A stretch of DNA of 64,000 nucleotides from Perkinsus olseni (Eukaryota > Perkinsozoa > Perkinsida): contig JABANN010000091.1 in the NCBI GenBank assembly GCA_013115125.1, positions 1-64,000 of the forward strand, in the 5' to 3' direction. Shown piece after piece: positions 24,135 through 34,900 of this stretch. Below the pieces are notes generated by a model. It saw only the letters and a program-made list of their open reading frames with translations. It made no database searches and was not told the DNA's origin. Positions within the stretch are counted from its first letter, which is position 1; each line of letters begins with the position of its first letter. The translations under genes were made by a program, and so were the position numbers.

Positions 24135-24405
24135 CTAAGTCCTGATGATGCAGTCGACCGTCCTTATCGAACTACCGCTAGTACCATCATCGTGCATTGT
24201 AAATTTTCAACATAGTGGAAGTAGCAAACTCGTCATCAACGCGAAAACAACAACAATGGAATATTATTCCCACGTTTCCGCTTCTTCGTTGCTTGTGTTG
24301 AAGTATCATGGCCGGGGATACTTGTTGCATTTCGACATCAACATCACACGCAAGCCGGCTATTGAAGCACGGGCAGTTCTGCAGCTGTAGTGTGTGTGAG
24401 CTTGA

Positions 24406-24540
24406 AGTCCAACGCCAACGGCAGTACAGCTTAGTTAGACTAGCATCACCGATGCACCATCTGAGGGGGATTAGTTCAGCCTGTTACATAGACCCTGTTC
24501 ATCAAGCCAAGGGATGATGCTCTCGGAACGAGGTCATCGT
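24406..24540 (-). repeat. Partial copy of the 3' end of the secreted gene at 63.5 kb
   Basis: Read on the minus strand, this 135-bp stretch closely matches + 63866-64000, covering the last codons (DDLVPR..S..LG.MNRVYVTG, stop) and the following UTR (CTGAACTAATCCCCCTCAGA). Similarity stops abruptly at 24540. It is a truncated duplicate or part of a paralogue whose upstream exons have diverged. Confidence 0.9.
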
Positions 24541-24882
24541 CAGCTGCGGAGCTTATTCATTTTCATCTGTACCACCAGGCACACGTGCTTCCCAAGACTA
24601 GCAATACTTACTACTCAACACCTCACGAGATTCTACTAAGAACATCAATATCACATAAAACGACGCAGCGGGGCCCACACTTTGAAATATCCAAGGTCGA
24701 GCCCCGATCAACAACAGGACCTCGACAATTAAACCTGATGTACACCAGGGAACAACTTAGCTGCTCGAGGATGGTCTATCAACCATAAACTCTCGGACCT
24801 CCACGACTAGCGATAAAATTGACTTCACCGAATGGCACCAACTTTACATCGGCGTTAAAACAATAATTAAAGGACTCGGAAA

Positions 24883-26454
24883 TTAAACATTCACAGCGAC
24901 ATCCTCTTCCTTAGCAGCCTCACGCTCAGCCTCCGCCTTCCTTGCCGCGTTTTTTGCAGCGACCTTGTTGAAGTAGGGTATCATAGACACCGAAGCGATC
25001 GCGCCAACGATACATAACGCCACGAGAACCATATAGTAGTAATCATAATGGGCACCGGTAACAGCTTCTTCTGAAGGATTTTCCATGTCGAAGTTGGGCA
25101 GCCAGTCCTCGCAGATTTGAAAGAGCGCGGCTGAGAGAACGTTAGAGATGGAAAAGAAACATAAATTGAAGGCGGAAGCAACTGCCTTGAGAGCTCCAGG
25201 AGAGTGAGTAAAAGCAACCTCGTACGAGGTTGAGATAAGGAAGATCTCACCAGCTGCTATCAGCCAGAACTGAGGGATCTGCCACCAAATAGAAACAGAG
25301 AACAGAGGCTGCGACATGACCATGTACTCGACACCGAGGGCAACGAGCAGGGACGCAGCACCGCACAGAGAACCGATGCAGAAACGAACCAGGACAGGAG
25401 GCATTTTACTGTACTTCTTGAGAAGAGGGAATAAGACCGTATCAACCAATATGCTGGTCAAAACCACAGCGATGGGATCAACGTTCTGCATCATCTGGGC
25501 TGGCATCTGCCACCCGAAGAGATTTGTGTCCATCTTCTTGCCCTGAGTTAGGAAGGCGGTCGTCATGTTATTGTAGGCCATCACGAAAGGTATGATGAGG
25601 GAAAATAAAGGCACCAGGCGGAAGAGTGCCTTTGCGTCCCCAATGAAGCCGTCCTTGAAGCGACCACCATTGGACTCCTTGTTCTTCTCTAGAGAGCACC
25701 TCGTGAGAGAGAAGAAAATAACCTTCAAAATCTCCAGCACAGCAGAGCCCTGAGGCTTCGGCTTCACGTAGCGGCCCATCACGTTGCCAACAATGAAAAC
25801 GATAGTTGCAATCACAAAGGCAACCAGAGGGAAGGCGAAGCTTGCGGTGAAGGAAACCGACTCGACCAGTATTGGTGTAACGATACCACCGACAATAGAA
25901 CCAAGGTTGATAGAAGCATAGAAGTAGGTGTAATACCGTGTAATCAGATCTTTGTGTTCCTCAGGATGGAACTGTTGGGCTCCCATGACGTTGACACAAC
26001 TTTTGATACCACCCGCACCAAACGCGATGAGGAAAAGTAGCGACACGTGGATCATCCACGGCTGGCTGATCGAGTGAATCGTAGACAGCGTGAGGAGAGC
26101 CAAGCCCGCCATGTAGACGAAGGAAAATACCAGAATAGTGAGATAGAGCCCTAGAAGCGTATCGGATATGACGGCCGACAGGAGAGGGGTTACGTAAAGT
26201 ATAGCGTTGAACGTTGAGATGTAGGAGTTGGCCGCAGCATCATTGACACCAAGATATTCCTTGAGGAAGATCTGGAGGTTCGGTGTCAAACCATAGAACG
26301 CCAAGCGCTCGCACAACTCTTGCAACAACACGAACATCACCGCCTTCGTCATAGGGTGCTTGTAGTAACGGTACACGTTGCCCGACACATCCGTCCAGGA
26401 GTAGGGCCTGTCACTGGTAGCAGCGGCAGGGGAGGGCGAAGGGGAGCCGACCAT
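24883..26454 (-). CDS. POT/PTR-family proton-coupled oligopeptide transporter
   Basis: Major-facilitator transporter importing di- or tripeptides with protons. One uninterrupted frame of 523 residues has about 12 hydrophobic helices. The N-terminal signature CERLAFYGLTPNLQIFLKEY matches the ExxERFxYY region of POT carriers, and FGAGGIKSCVNVMGAQQF matches the second POT signature (GxGGxKxxVxxxGADQF). The length is close to the family's usual 450-600. The C-terminus is a charged Ala/Glu/Lys tail (AAKNAARKAEAEREAAKEED). It has no introns although its neighbours are cut into many exons, which may mean a processed copy, horizontal gain or simple intron loss. The start MVGSPSPSPAAATSDRPYSW is the only sensible ATG. 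Confidence 0.95.
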   Translation of the reverse strand: MVGSPSPSPAAATSDRPYSWTDVSGNVYRYYKHPMTKAVMFVLLQELCERLAFYGLTPNLQIFLKEYLGVNDAAANSYISTFNAILYVTPLLSAVISDTLLGLYLTILVFSFVYMAGLALLTLSTIHSISQPWMIHVSLLFLIAFGAGGIKSCVNVMGAQQFHPEEHKDLITRYYTYFYASINLGSIVGGIVTPILVESVSFTASFAFPLVAFVIATIVFIVGNVMGRYVKPKPQGSAVLEILKVIFFSLTRCSLEKNKESNGGRFKDGFIGDAKALFRLVPLFSLIIPFVMAYNNMTTAFLTQGKKMDTNLFGWQMPAQMMQNVDPIAVVLTSILVDTVLFPLLKKYSKMPPVLVRFCIGSLCGAASLLVALGVEYMVMSQPLFSVSIWWQIPQFWLIAAGEIFLISTSYEVAFTHSPGALKAVASAFNLCFFSISNVLSAALFQICEDWLPNFDMENPSEEAVTGAHYDYYYMVLVALCIVGAIASVSMIPYFNKVAAKNAARKAEAEREAAKEEDVAVNV

Positions 26455-26467
26455 CTCGAGGAGAGCT

Positions 26468-26610
26468 TATACAATGCTGATAAAAATGATTGGGTGATGA
26501 CTAGTAGTGGAAACTCTAGCGTCATGGTGAAGCTAGAGGGCTATCTTGAAGTACTCAATTTGGGACAATTTTGGTGAAGAAGCTAGGAAAGTCGACCCTC
26601 TGGTTATCTC
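26468..26610. repeat. Dispersed repeat, copy 1
   Basis: Shares GGAAACTCTAGCGTCATGGT, AAGCTAGAGGGCTATCTTG and AAGCTAGGAAAGTCGACCCT with 27418-27560 in the same order and spacing. Weaker similarity continues for about 200 bp further. It lies just upstream of the POT gene. Confidence 0.9.
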
Positions 26611-27164
26611 TTCTCGTGGACTATCAAGCGTCTGAGAATACTGTAGGCGAGCTTGCTTTCCACGTTCAATCTTGGTTGGTTCATGAGCAACGCTGTCGGA
26701 TTATACGCCGTTAGAGGCCTTCTAGAGGGGTATCCAAGTATGAAATCTTCCTTCTGGAGTTGTACAAGTTCTAGACTCGGTAGGTCCCCCTTCCCCGTCA
26801 CTGAGCTGATGAACACACCGCTCTGTGTTCTCTCTGTATTCCCGCCAGTTCTACCCCAAGGTGTCCGCACAGCGAGAGGACTTCGGCGCCATGGTTTGGC
26901 TGCCAGACTCTGGCAGCCTGGCGGCACAGACGACCTGGCTCCTTGTGGGCGCGGGGATAGACGGATCGTGCGCAGATCTTCCAATTTCCAACGTAACAGC
27001 CGAGAAATCAGTCTCAGCCTGACTTCTGCACTGAACACGTTGGTCCTGGAGTACGGTCGTTGAGACATTGTGCGAAGGGCTCTCATAATCAGATTTGTGG
27101 CTTGGAATTGGCATCATGATAGGCGAAACGGCCAGCCTACAACAGTCGGACGTCAGAATCCGTC

Positions 27165-27350
27165 ACTACAGCGGAATTGAATCTACTACCAGCGAAGTTG
27201 ATTTCCGCATTTCGTCAGAATTGAACTTACTTCGGGTGTGCCGGCGAAATTGATTGTACTATCGCGCGTGCTGGCGAAATTGATCTTACTAAGGCATATC
27301 TTGGCGCGGGTGATCGCTCGCCCTGCGAGATTGATCTTACTGATCGCGAA
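27165..27350. repeat. Degenerate tandem repeat
   Basis: About five units of roughly 33-37 bp built around GGCGAAATTGATCTTACT, with drift between units. Non-coding as far as I can tell. Confidence 0.7.
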
Positions 27351-27417
27351 AAAGGCCTTTAAAAGGTGTAGATTTAGACGCGTGTCCTCTTGACGCTGCA
27401 TAAGACTCGCGGTGGAC

Positions 27418-27560
27418 TTGTATAATACTGGTGAAGATGATCAAGGGACGACCATTCATGGAAACTCTAGCGTCATGGTGAAGCTAGAGGGCTATCTTGT
27501 GGTACTCAGTCTGGGACAATTTCTGGTCAACAAGCTAGGAAAGTCGACCCTCCGGCCAGA
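27418..27560. repeat. Dispersed repeat, copy 2
   Basis: Direct-orientation partner of 26468-26610. The two copies frame about 950 bp that holds the tandem repeat and no recognised gene. Confidence 0.9.
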
Positions 27561-27959
27561 TATCGGAAGGATGCCGCGATCTTCACGCTTCCAAGGATAC
27601 TGAAGGCGAGCTTGATGTCTCTTCTGGATATCTCAGCTTGAAAGCTGCACTTTGGAATAGTACAAGCTTTACGAGCTTGTAGGTTATCTTTTCTCTAACC
27701 CTCACATCGCGTCACTGAGAGCGAAAAGCGACGTTCTATACTCTCAACTTATCATTGGTTGTAGCCTCAAATTGAGGCCCGCAGTGACTCGCGAGAGGAC
27801 ATTGTCACCGTCACCGCACAACAGCCGCACAAAGCGCATGGCAGCTTCAAAAGGGGAATTACGACCGTGTGCCGTTTGGATCCGGGGTCGGCAACCGTGA
27901 GAAAAGCGGTCGGCCATTTTATCAGCTTCTCAATCGGTCAAGCTACGCTCCCTCTCACC

Positions 27960-28631
27960 ATGCTCAGCCGCCGGCCCTCGACTCAGGCAGAAATGAACGA
28001 CACCCCTGAGCACTTCTTGTCTTACCTTGGCAGCTACAGAGCAAAGGCCGACGACGGCCATTCCACCGTGGAAGGTGGAAGCCGGGGCCCCGCTTCGAGA
28101 GGCTGGCCCACCCTACGGTTTACCGTACCCTGCGTGATTCTGGCTGTCACGAGTGCGATCGCTCTGTATTATTCGTGGCTTCCGTTCTGGGCCGCATCCC
28201 TCCGAGCACAAGGCCTTTCCCTTATCATTGAGAAGGCGGAAACTACGAGTCCTTTGAGTTGCGACATGCTCACGCTCATCACTCTTGACGACGACTCTCG
28301 GTTGTGTGCCCGAGGGACGGCCGTCTTGAAGGTCACTTCGGCTGATAGTGGGGAGGAAGTAACCATCAGTGGCATGTATGGTGTGCTGTTTGCCGACTTC
28401 GGTGCTTACTTCATGCTCGGCGACTTCAAGGTTGGACCTCAGATTCATACTACAACAACCGTACCATTCTACCTCTTAATGAAAGCAGAATATGATGCTC
28501 GTTTGAATGAGGAGGTCGCGAGGACGAACACCTGCACTGCTTGGCTTACTGCCGAGGTCCGTATTTCCAGCTGGACTTTTCAGATTGTCTTACCGCAAGT
28601 CGTCATTCGAGATTTGAAGCTTTCCCTCTAA
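27960..28631 (+). CDS. Single-pass membrane protein with an LEA-2-like outer domain (tentative)
   Basis: 223 codons from ATG 27960; the frame stays open upstream to 27867, and another ATG lies at 27993. A short cytoplasmic N-terminus (MNDTPEHFLSYLGSYRAKAD) precedes one transmembrane helix (FTVPCVILAVTSAIALYYSW) and a beta-rich C-terminal domain (LSLIIEKAETTSPLSC; VTISGMYGVLFADFGAYFML; FQIVLPQVVIRDLKLSL). The plan of one helix followed by a repeated beta pattern resembles LEA-14/DUF3712-type proteins, but the family link is inference. No intron is needed. Confidence 0.7.
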   Translation: MLSRRPSTQAEMNDTPEHFLSYLGSYRAKADDGHSTVEGGSRGPASRGWPTLRFTVPCVILAVTSAIALYYSWLPFWAASLRAQGLSLIIEKAETTSPLSCDMLTLITLDDDSRLCARGTAVLKVTSADSGEEVTISGMYGVLFADFGAYFMLGDFKVGPQIHTTTTVPFYLLMKAEYDARLNEEVARTNTCTAWLTAEVRISSWTFQIVLPQVVIRDLKLSL

Positions 28632-29523
28632 TTCTCGTAGCAGTTTATTCATCGTCCCATCACAGGGCACCGTGCAGTGTCTTCAAGAACACGAATGAGC
28701 ATTGTGAAGTGTATTGTGTTCGTGACAGCGTAACAGAGGTTTCAACTTTCAACGCAAATCATCGTCCATCGTGGGTTGCGGCCATCATACACAATGTGTG
28801 ATACATTAGAGTAAAGTTAGACGACTTAACAAGAGTTTTTTTACGCTGCATGGATGAGTGTCAGCAAGAGCGATGAACATGCAAGGAACCTCATTGCGTG
28901 CGACTTATCCTCACAGCTGCCTCGCAGAGACGTCTACCCCAAAGGTTGGCTCAGCTTTTCCCTCACAACCAGGGCATTAAACTTCATTAACTCCAGGGCG
29001 AGAAGGTGGACCTGGGCCTCCCCACGACCCCCTCACTGTGCAAGAACGAAGGGGGCACCTTCAAAGGGCGGTTAAACGATTTCCCTCACCATTCATGCAT
29101 TAAGGCCGTTACAGAATTGCATGTGGACTACAAATTGTGATGACATTGTGTAACCACAACCCGATGAGAGTGTATGTAGCAGCTACATGCTTGCTGCCCT
29201 CAGCCTCAAGGGCAACGCCACCAAGTATTTCTCTCGCCCTCCTACAATGCATCTAGGGGCCTGTGCCAGCGGAGTGGAGACCGTGCTCTGACGGCCGTAC
29301 AGATTCTTCTGTCTGTCACATCGTTCTTCCTCGGAGACGCCTCCTGGGTGATACTCACACTCGCGTCGCTGTGATCGGTTGCTCAATAGTAGTGCACATC
29401 GGGTCGGCTCTTGTCAAGCGACGGTGGCGCGTCTTACGGGCGCGCTGCTCCCCCTTTCTTCGTTATAGACGGTAACTCTCATCAACACTAAGCCTTCAGT
29501 TCGAGAAACTTGAACTAGAGAAG
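28632..29523. other. Intergenic, nothing recognised
   Basis: 3' regions of two convergent genes. Frames at 28854-29075 (+) and 29183-29386 (-) are not convincing. Confidence 0.5.
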
Positions 29524-31088
29524 TCACTTCTGTTTTCGGTCCACGAGATCGGTATCCTCCTCATCTATCTCGTCCATGAACTTCAGCAACGCCTCGGCCT
29601 CCCGAAACATATCATCCTCTGTGCGGGGCTCTCGCTCCTCATCCGACGGGATGTCCATTCGAACACACTCACGCTCGTTGTCTTGAATTGCTGAAGCAAA
29701 AAAGCGTCGCAAACCGTCATAGACAAACCGACCCACCGTCATAAACTTTGTCGTTCTTCCCTTGGGAGTTGAACGCATCTTTGGGTCCCCGTGGCATCAC
29801 ATGAATATGAACATGATGAACCGTCTGCCCCGCCGAAGGGCCGTCCTGATCACCAGAACGGTAATATAAGCTGGATGCCAACAAACTAGCAATAGCCGCT
29901 AAATCCAATCAATCAGCTCCGGGCCGGATCTCCACCGAACTGGAACTACGATTCTGAGCGTAGTGTATGGGAGTCGTCGTTGCATGGGACGATCCTTGCC
30001 ATGCCTGGTACGGCCATGCTGCCTTCTAGCCTTGGTGGCCTGCTGTTAAGCCGTTCATAGCGACCTCAATATTAGCTTCTCTTACACAATATGCTGAGCC
30101 CACAGCCATACCCGTATCCACTACTTCTCCACATTCTCAAACTACGTGGTAATCCACAGTAGAATAAAGTAGATAAGGTGAAACGCGGTATTTTCACACA
30201 GTATTTCACAACAATTATTTTCACAATTATACAAAATGTAATACAGTATTTATAGACACGAAGACACATGAAACGTCGCTTGCGTTCTCTCTCACCTGTA
30301 CAGCATACGTACTGGAGTCCATCTCGGGGAACGCTCTGAGGAGACACCTATCGACCTTGGTGGCGAGCTGCCATAAATCCGACAACTCAACAGGAGAGAG
30401 TTCATGAAGACGGGCCACTGGTCTACGACTGCAGACCTGAAAAGAAAACGGCATGCTTCAACAGCAACGAAAAGTTGGAGCGAAAGTTGGAATTCCGCCC
30501 GGGAAAACGAAAATTGGCTAGGGGTTTGTCCCATCCTGCGTTACATTCCCAGATTGAACTTCTGAGCCAATTCCCTCTTAAATCAAGGTACGCCGATGGC
30601 GTCTGACTTGCGGACTCAAAACTCGCAAACGGCGACTGCTTCACACAAGGAAATCATTCTTCGACCCAGCCGAGATTCGAGACGCTCCAACGCGTACGAA
30701 ACCCTATGGTGAGTTTAATGGTACGCGGGCGGATAACGCTGCTTCGGGAAGGGTACGAAGCGTCGGAGAGCCAAGGTGTACAACAACTTTCCCAACTCTT
30801 AGCCGGCCTCCCAGGATTGGATTTAACGGGTAAAAGACGAGCCTGGGATGGGTCCTTAAGCTCAGGAGAGGAGCGAACAGCGCTCACTGAAGGCTCACGC
30901 AGACTCTCCCGATTCGCTGGTCGGAAACCCAACCTTACCAGTACATGGCCAGGCACGACAGGCTTCAAGTTAACAAGGGCGTACGAGTGCTCCGTAAGGC
31001 CGAATAGCTCTCGCTTGGACACACTGTACTGACCAAAAGGGAGCTTATCAACAGTAAGAGCCGACAGGAGTGCACGGGATGATGGCAT
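29524..31088 (-). CDS. HIT-superfamily nucleotide hydrolase, FHIT-type
   Basis: Expected to be a diadenosine polyphosphate hydrolase. Four exons (30939-31088, 30296-30436, 29737-29845, 29524-29690) sum to 567 nt, 188 residues, in frame. Features in order: [14 protein letters not shown], the FHIT-like [56 protein letters not shown] with the catalytic His triad HxHxH, then an acidic C-terminal tail ([30 protein letters not shown]). The order and spacing follow human FHIT closely. The start could instead be the ATG at 31112, which adds eight residues. Introns are ordinary GT-AG. Confidence 0.95.
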
Positions 31089-31906
31089 AGTCGAACTGAA
31101 CAAACTTATCAAACACAGGAGATGAGCATCGCCAGTCGAAGCTCGACCATCATTCGGCAGGTCACTTCCACTTCAGTGGAGAACTTGAGCCACAGATTTC
31201 ATCGTTACAGCCTCTGAGAGAGGACACGCAGCAACTCTGTGGCCGACGGAGGAGAATGCTAACGACGTCTCCAGTGATGGCGATGGTGTATCGAAGGGAG
31301 GCAAGAGAATGTGTGAGTATGTATAATTATGAAGGCTGCTATAGCCGAGCATTGCTCAGTGCTAAGACATGGGACTGATGCAACACACGACGTAGCTCAT
31401 CCTCTTTCACTCCTCAGAATGGCGCCGCCGAGTCGGGAGTCTTGTTCCGGCGGCAGCAGCTCAGTGAGCCTCACTAGGGGTTTCCCAGCTACTGTTAGTG
31501 CAGATGTGTTCTGCCTCTTTGGTGATAAAAAAAGTTCTACCTCTCCCCCTAAACCTTTTGGTGTGAGACCTCTAAACTTCCGTAGCACTCACTGCAAGAC
31601 CAGTCTCGCACGCCCGACCGAATCACTTTCGCTGTACTAGTTGACCCTAGCCTCTAGCGAGACTCGCCACCAACGCTTAGTTGTGCAAGTGACGGACCCC
31701 TTACTGAGGGCAAGGCAGCTGGATACACCAGCGACTAGTCTGCTTATCGAGCCGCAGCCCCGACACCCTTGGGGGGGGCGCTCTGTGCACAGCCATACCA
31801 CTCCAAACACAACAACTCCGATATGAGAAATCGCTGATCATATTAGTAAGGATAATACTAAGTTGAATCCCTCAGAGCAGAAGCCCTATCCCTACCATCT
31901 CTCGAA
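31089..31906. other. Intergenic; weak + exon candidate
   Basis: A + frame near 31412-31640 (MAPPSRESCSGGSSS, then after a possible short intron DVFCLFGDKKSSTSPPKPFG) could be a small gene. Support is only composition. A G-run lies at 31771-31777. Confidence 0.3.
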
Positions 31907-34900
31907 CTACTCATCGCCATTCCCTGACGACTGGGACTCTGCATCATCCTCACCTTGCAGGGCTGTCGTGGCCAGTTCGCCAAGCAGCGGCGGCGGCTCC
32001 GTGTAGACAGCAGGCTCGCCTTCCCCAGCAACCTTGACAGGAAAGAAGGGTGCCCTCCGCACGCTTCGAGCCCGGCGACTTCAGATCGACCGCGTTATCG
32101 AATCGGTAATTCAAAATGTGATACCATAACAATCGGAACTCACTGGCGTGACTCTCGCCCTCCGTACTTTGCTTCCGGCATGGCCGGTCGCTATACCATA
32201 GGCCCGGTCTAGCACTTGATGGTCCTTCGTCACAAGAGTGCTACCGCCGTACCTGCGACCGGAACGATTTGGTATCCGAGGTCGATGCTGGAAATCCATA
32301 CAAAGATTCCGTGATGAATTTCGTGGCGCACGGTCGGAAAAATAATGCAACAACCCTAGATAACCGCGTATCTTCAAGGAGATAATCAGTAATAACTAAC
32401 TCTTATGATAGAGTAAAACCTTCCGCGTGCGCAATGAGCGTTTCACATGATATCTTTCTTCCATGAACAACACAGAAAGGGTAGATACATTAAAATTGAG
32501 CGGTTTCCAGATTATCTTTTTTGCACGGACCAAAAAGCAATCTCAAATGCATAACAATTCAGACGACCAAAAAGAGCCTATCTCGCCGACGGAGCGACGT
32601 GCCAGGTGCTAGGCAGCGTCCCTGGTGATGCGGCCGCGCAACCTGACCAACTCACTTTGACAGAAGGTCCAAGCCGCTGATCATAATGGCATACGACGTC
32701 GATCCGATCTTGACGATGCCCAGGCCATCAGACAACAACCACGCCACCGGATACAACGACCATGTAACCACCGTTAAATCCGCTATCAGCCGGAACCTAA
32801 GACGGGGTCCGAATTTCGTGGCGCGTGACGGAATCTCACCTCCCAGCGAGCTCTCTGTCACCATGGCTCTTGCTGATGTCCCTCAGTCTACAACCGACAT
32901 ACCAAATCAATGGCACCACCCCCAAACACAGACTGGCCGAGTAGAGGCCTGTCTTAGCCCACCAGGGGGTGATCACGAAGAGGGAACCTGAAGCAGCCAA
33001 GTACGAAGAGAGCGATTGCACTGTCTCCATAAAAATTGAGGTGTGCTTATGCTATCTTCATTGAAGCTTCACCCAGGAAATGAAAAACACGCAATTCACA
33101 TGTTATAAGAAGAAGGGCACTTCACGTCCGGTCATTTCTTCACTTCAATGCTCTGGACAGTTCACTCCAAGCCCAATCTACTTTGCGTTCCAAAACTACA
33201 TCTCATACAACAAGAGAGTAGGCAAATAATGATGATGAGGACGACATGATCTCACCGAATTCGCCGCCAATCCATATCGTATTGGCTACAAGTGCCGGGG
33301 CCACAGCCTTCACCCCCGCCCCACTCATCAACCCTGCACTTATTAGCATGAGGGAAGAGCTGAAAGAAGAAGGCAAGAAAGAGGACTACAGAGTTCCTGC
33401 CAAAGCAGTTAGCGCCAACTGCAAAGTGTATACCAAGACGTGGCATGGAAAGCAGGAAAGAAGGGAAAGTAGGAATGAGAGACCATGCAAAACCAAATTT
33501 CCCCCGGACGTCCTCAGATTTTTTTCGCCAAAAACTGAAGCAGAAAGAGAACTCTTTCGCAGAACACAGGGTTCGTTTTAATACACCGCCATCCTGCTAT
33601 GTGGAGTATCCAAGGTTGAAGCATGCTTCCCGAGCAACTCAAAGATACTCTTACCTCACTATCCACTCTATGTACTTGGCAGGTACCAAAGAGACCACAT
33701 GATGACCCAGCAGAGTGATCCCCGTGAACACAGGGGATAACGCCAGTAACTGAGCACACCGCGATGATAATTTCGTGGCGCAGTGACGCGACCTGCCAAC
33801 TCAGTAAGGTCGAGCATGCTCGACGAGCATATAAACAACTGCAATACATCTTGTACGGCGTAGATTCATCCAGTAGATCGAGAATTTAACATATGAGTTC
33901 ATTACTACAAACAAAACCAATTTCGCAGAACCCTGATAATCCCCTCACCTGAGCCAGATACCCGCAAGCTGTGGTAGCGGTAACAGCAGCAGCGATGTAG
34001 TAGACCGGCCTCCCGCTCCCTACAGGTACCGACCTCCCACGACGTATGAACCCAAAGGACGCTGAGAATAACAGAGAAACGAGATCCAACCAACAAGGAC
34101 ACTCCCAGAAGCCTTACTCATTACGTGGCTTCACAAAAGCTATATAGGAATGATGATAAGACGATACAGTACTTATAGAATCTCAAAAAATTTTCCCACC
34201 AAAATCAAAGCGGAATTTTTCACCCAATCGTTCGTCGAAACCCAACAATCCATTCACACCAACCCTACGCGTTTCCAGTACGACAAACACTCCCAGAATG
34301 ATGTGGTAGTGTGTCAAAAAGGCAAGCGGTAGTCGATTAGTGTCACGATCTGTGATTGTTCGCTATTCCCCATCCCCTAGCACGACTGCCCTACTTTTTT
34401 AGTAAGAACTATTATTTTGCGCCAACCGGCCCGTTCGCTTTAAGCGTTACTCCAGACCCCTTCCAACAGCATAAAACCTCTAGCCCGGTATCCAACCCAC
34501 CCATTATTACCTTTTACCATCACGTACGCAGTAGCAGCCATAATGATATTAGGCACAGTAAAGGAGGCCGCCACCCACGTCAAAGCCATACCAACACTTG
34601 GCAAATTCATATACAGAGTTGATAAGGACGGAGAAATCGACGGTATCTGAGGACCCGTCGCGCTCGCCCGCGTGATCGATTTGTGATACCGTATTACAAA
34701 TGATGACTGTACTAATGCCATCGGTGCGGCCGCGACAGCTCCTCCCGCGAATTTCATCGCCGTCATTGGCGCCGCCAACTTGACCGTGCAAGCCGACAGG
34801 AAGGCCGCACCCAACCACGCCTTGGTAGTCAGACTCTGAGAGAAAACAAACTCACGAGCTAGAACGCATCCCACTCGACTCGATGCGGCCGAGTTGCGGT

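Noticed and set aside
33390-33418. A 29-nt micro-exon followed by a 30-nt intron in rhodopsin helix C
   Set aside because: Joining 33655 directly to 33359 gives a better alignment to helix C (EWIVSSSLMLIS) without an intron shorter than any other in the window.
33750-33848. Small exon YARRACSTLLSWQ before rhodopsin helix C
   Set aside because: It is in frame but lengthens the B-C region beyond the usual spacing; the direct join GYLAQ / LLALSPVF fits better.
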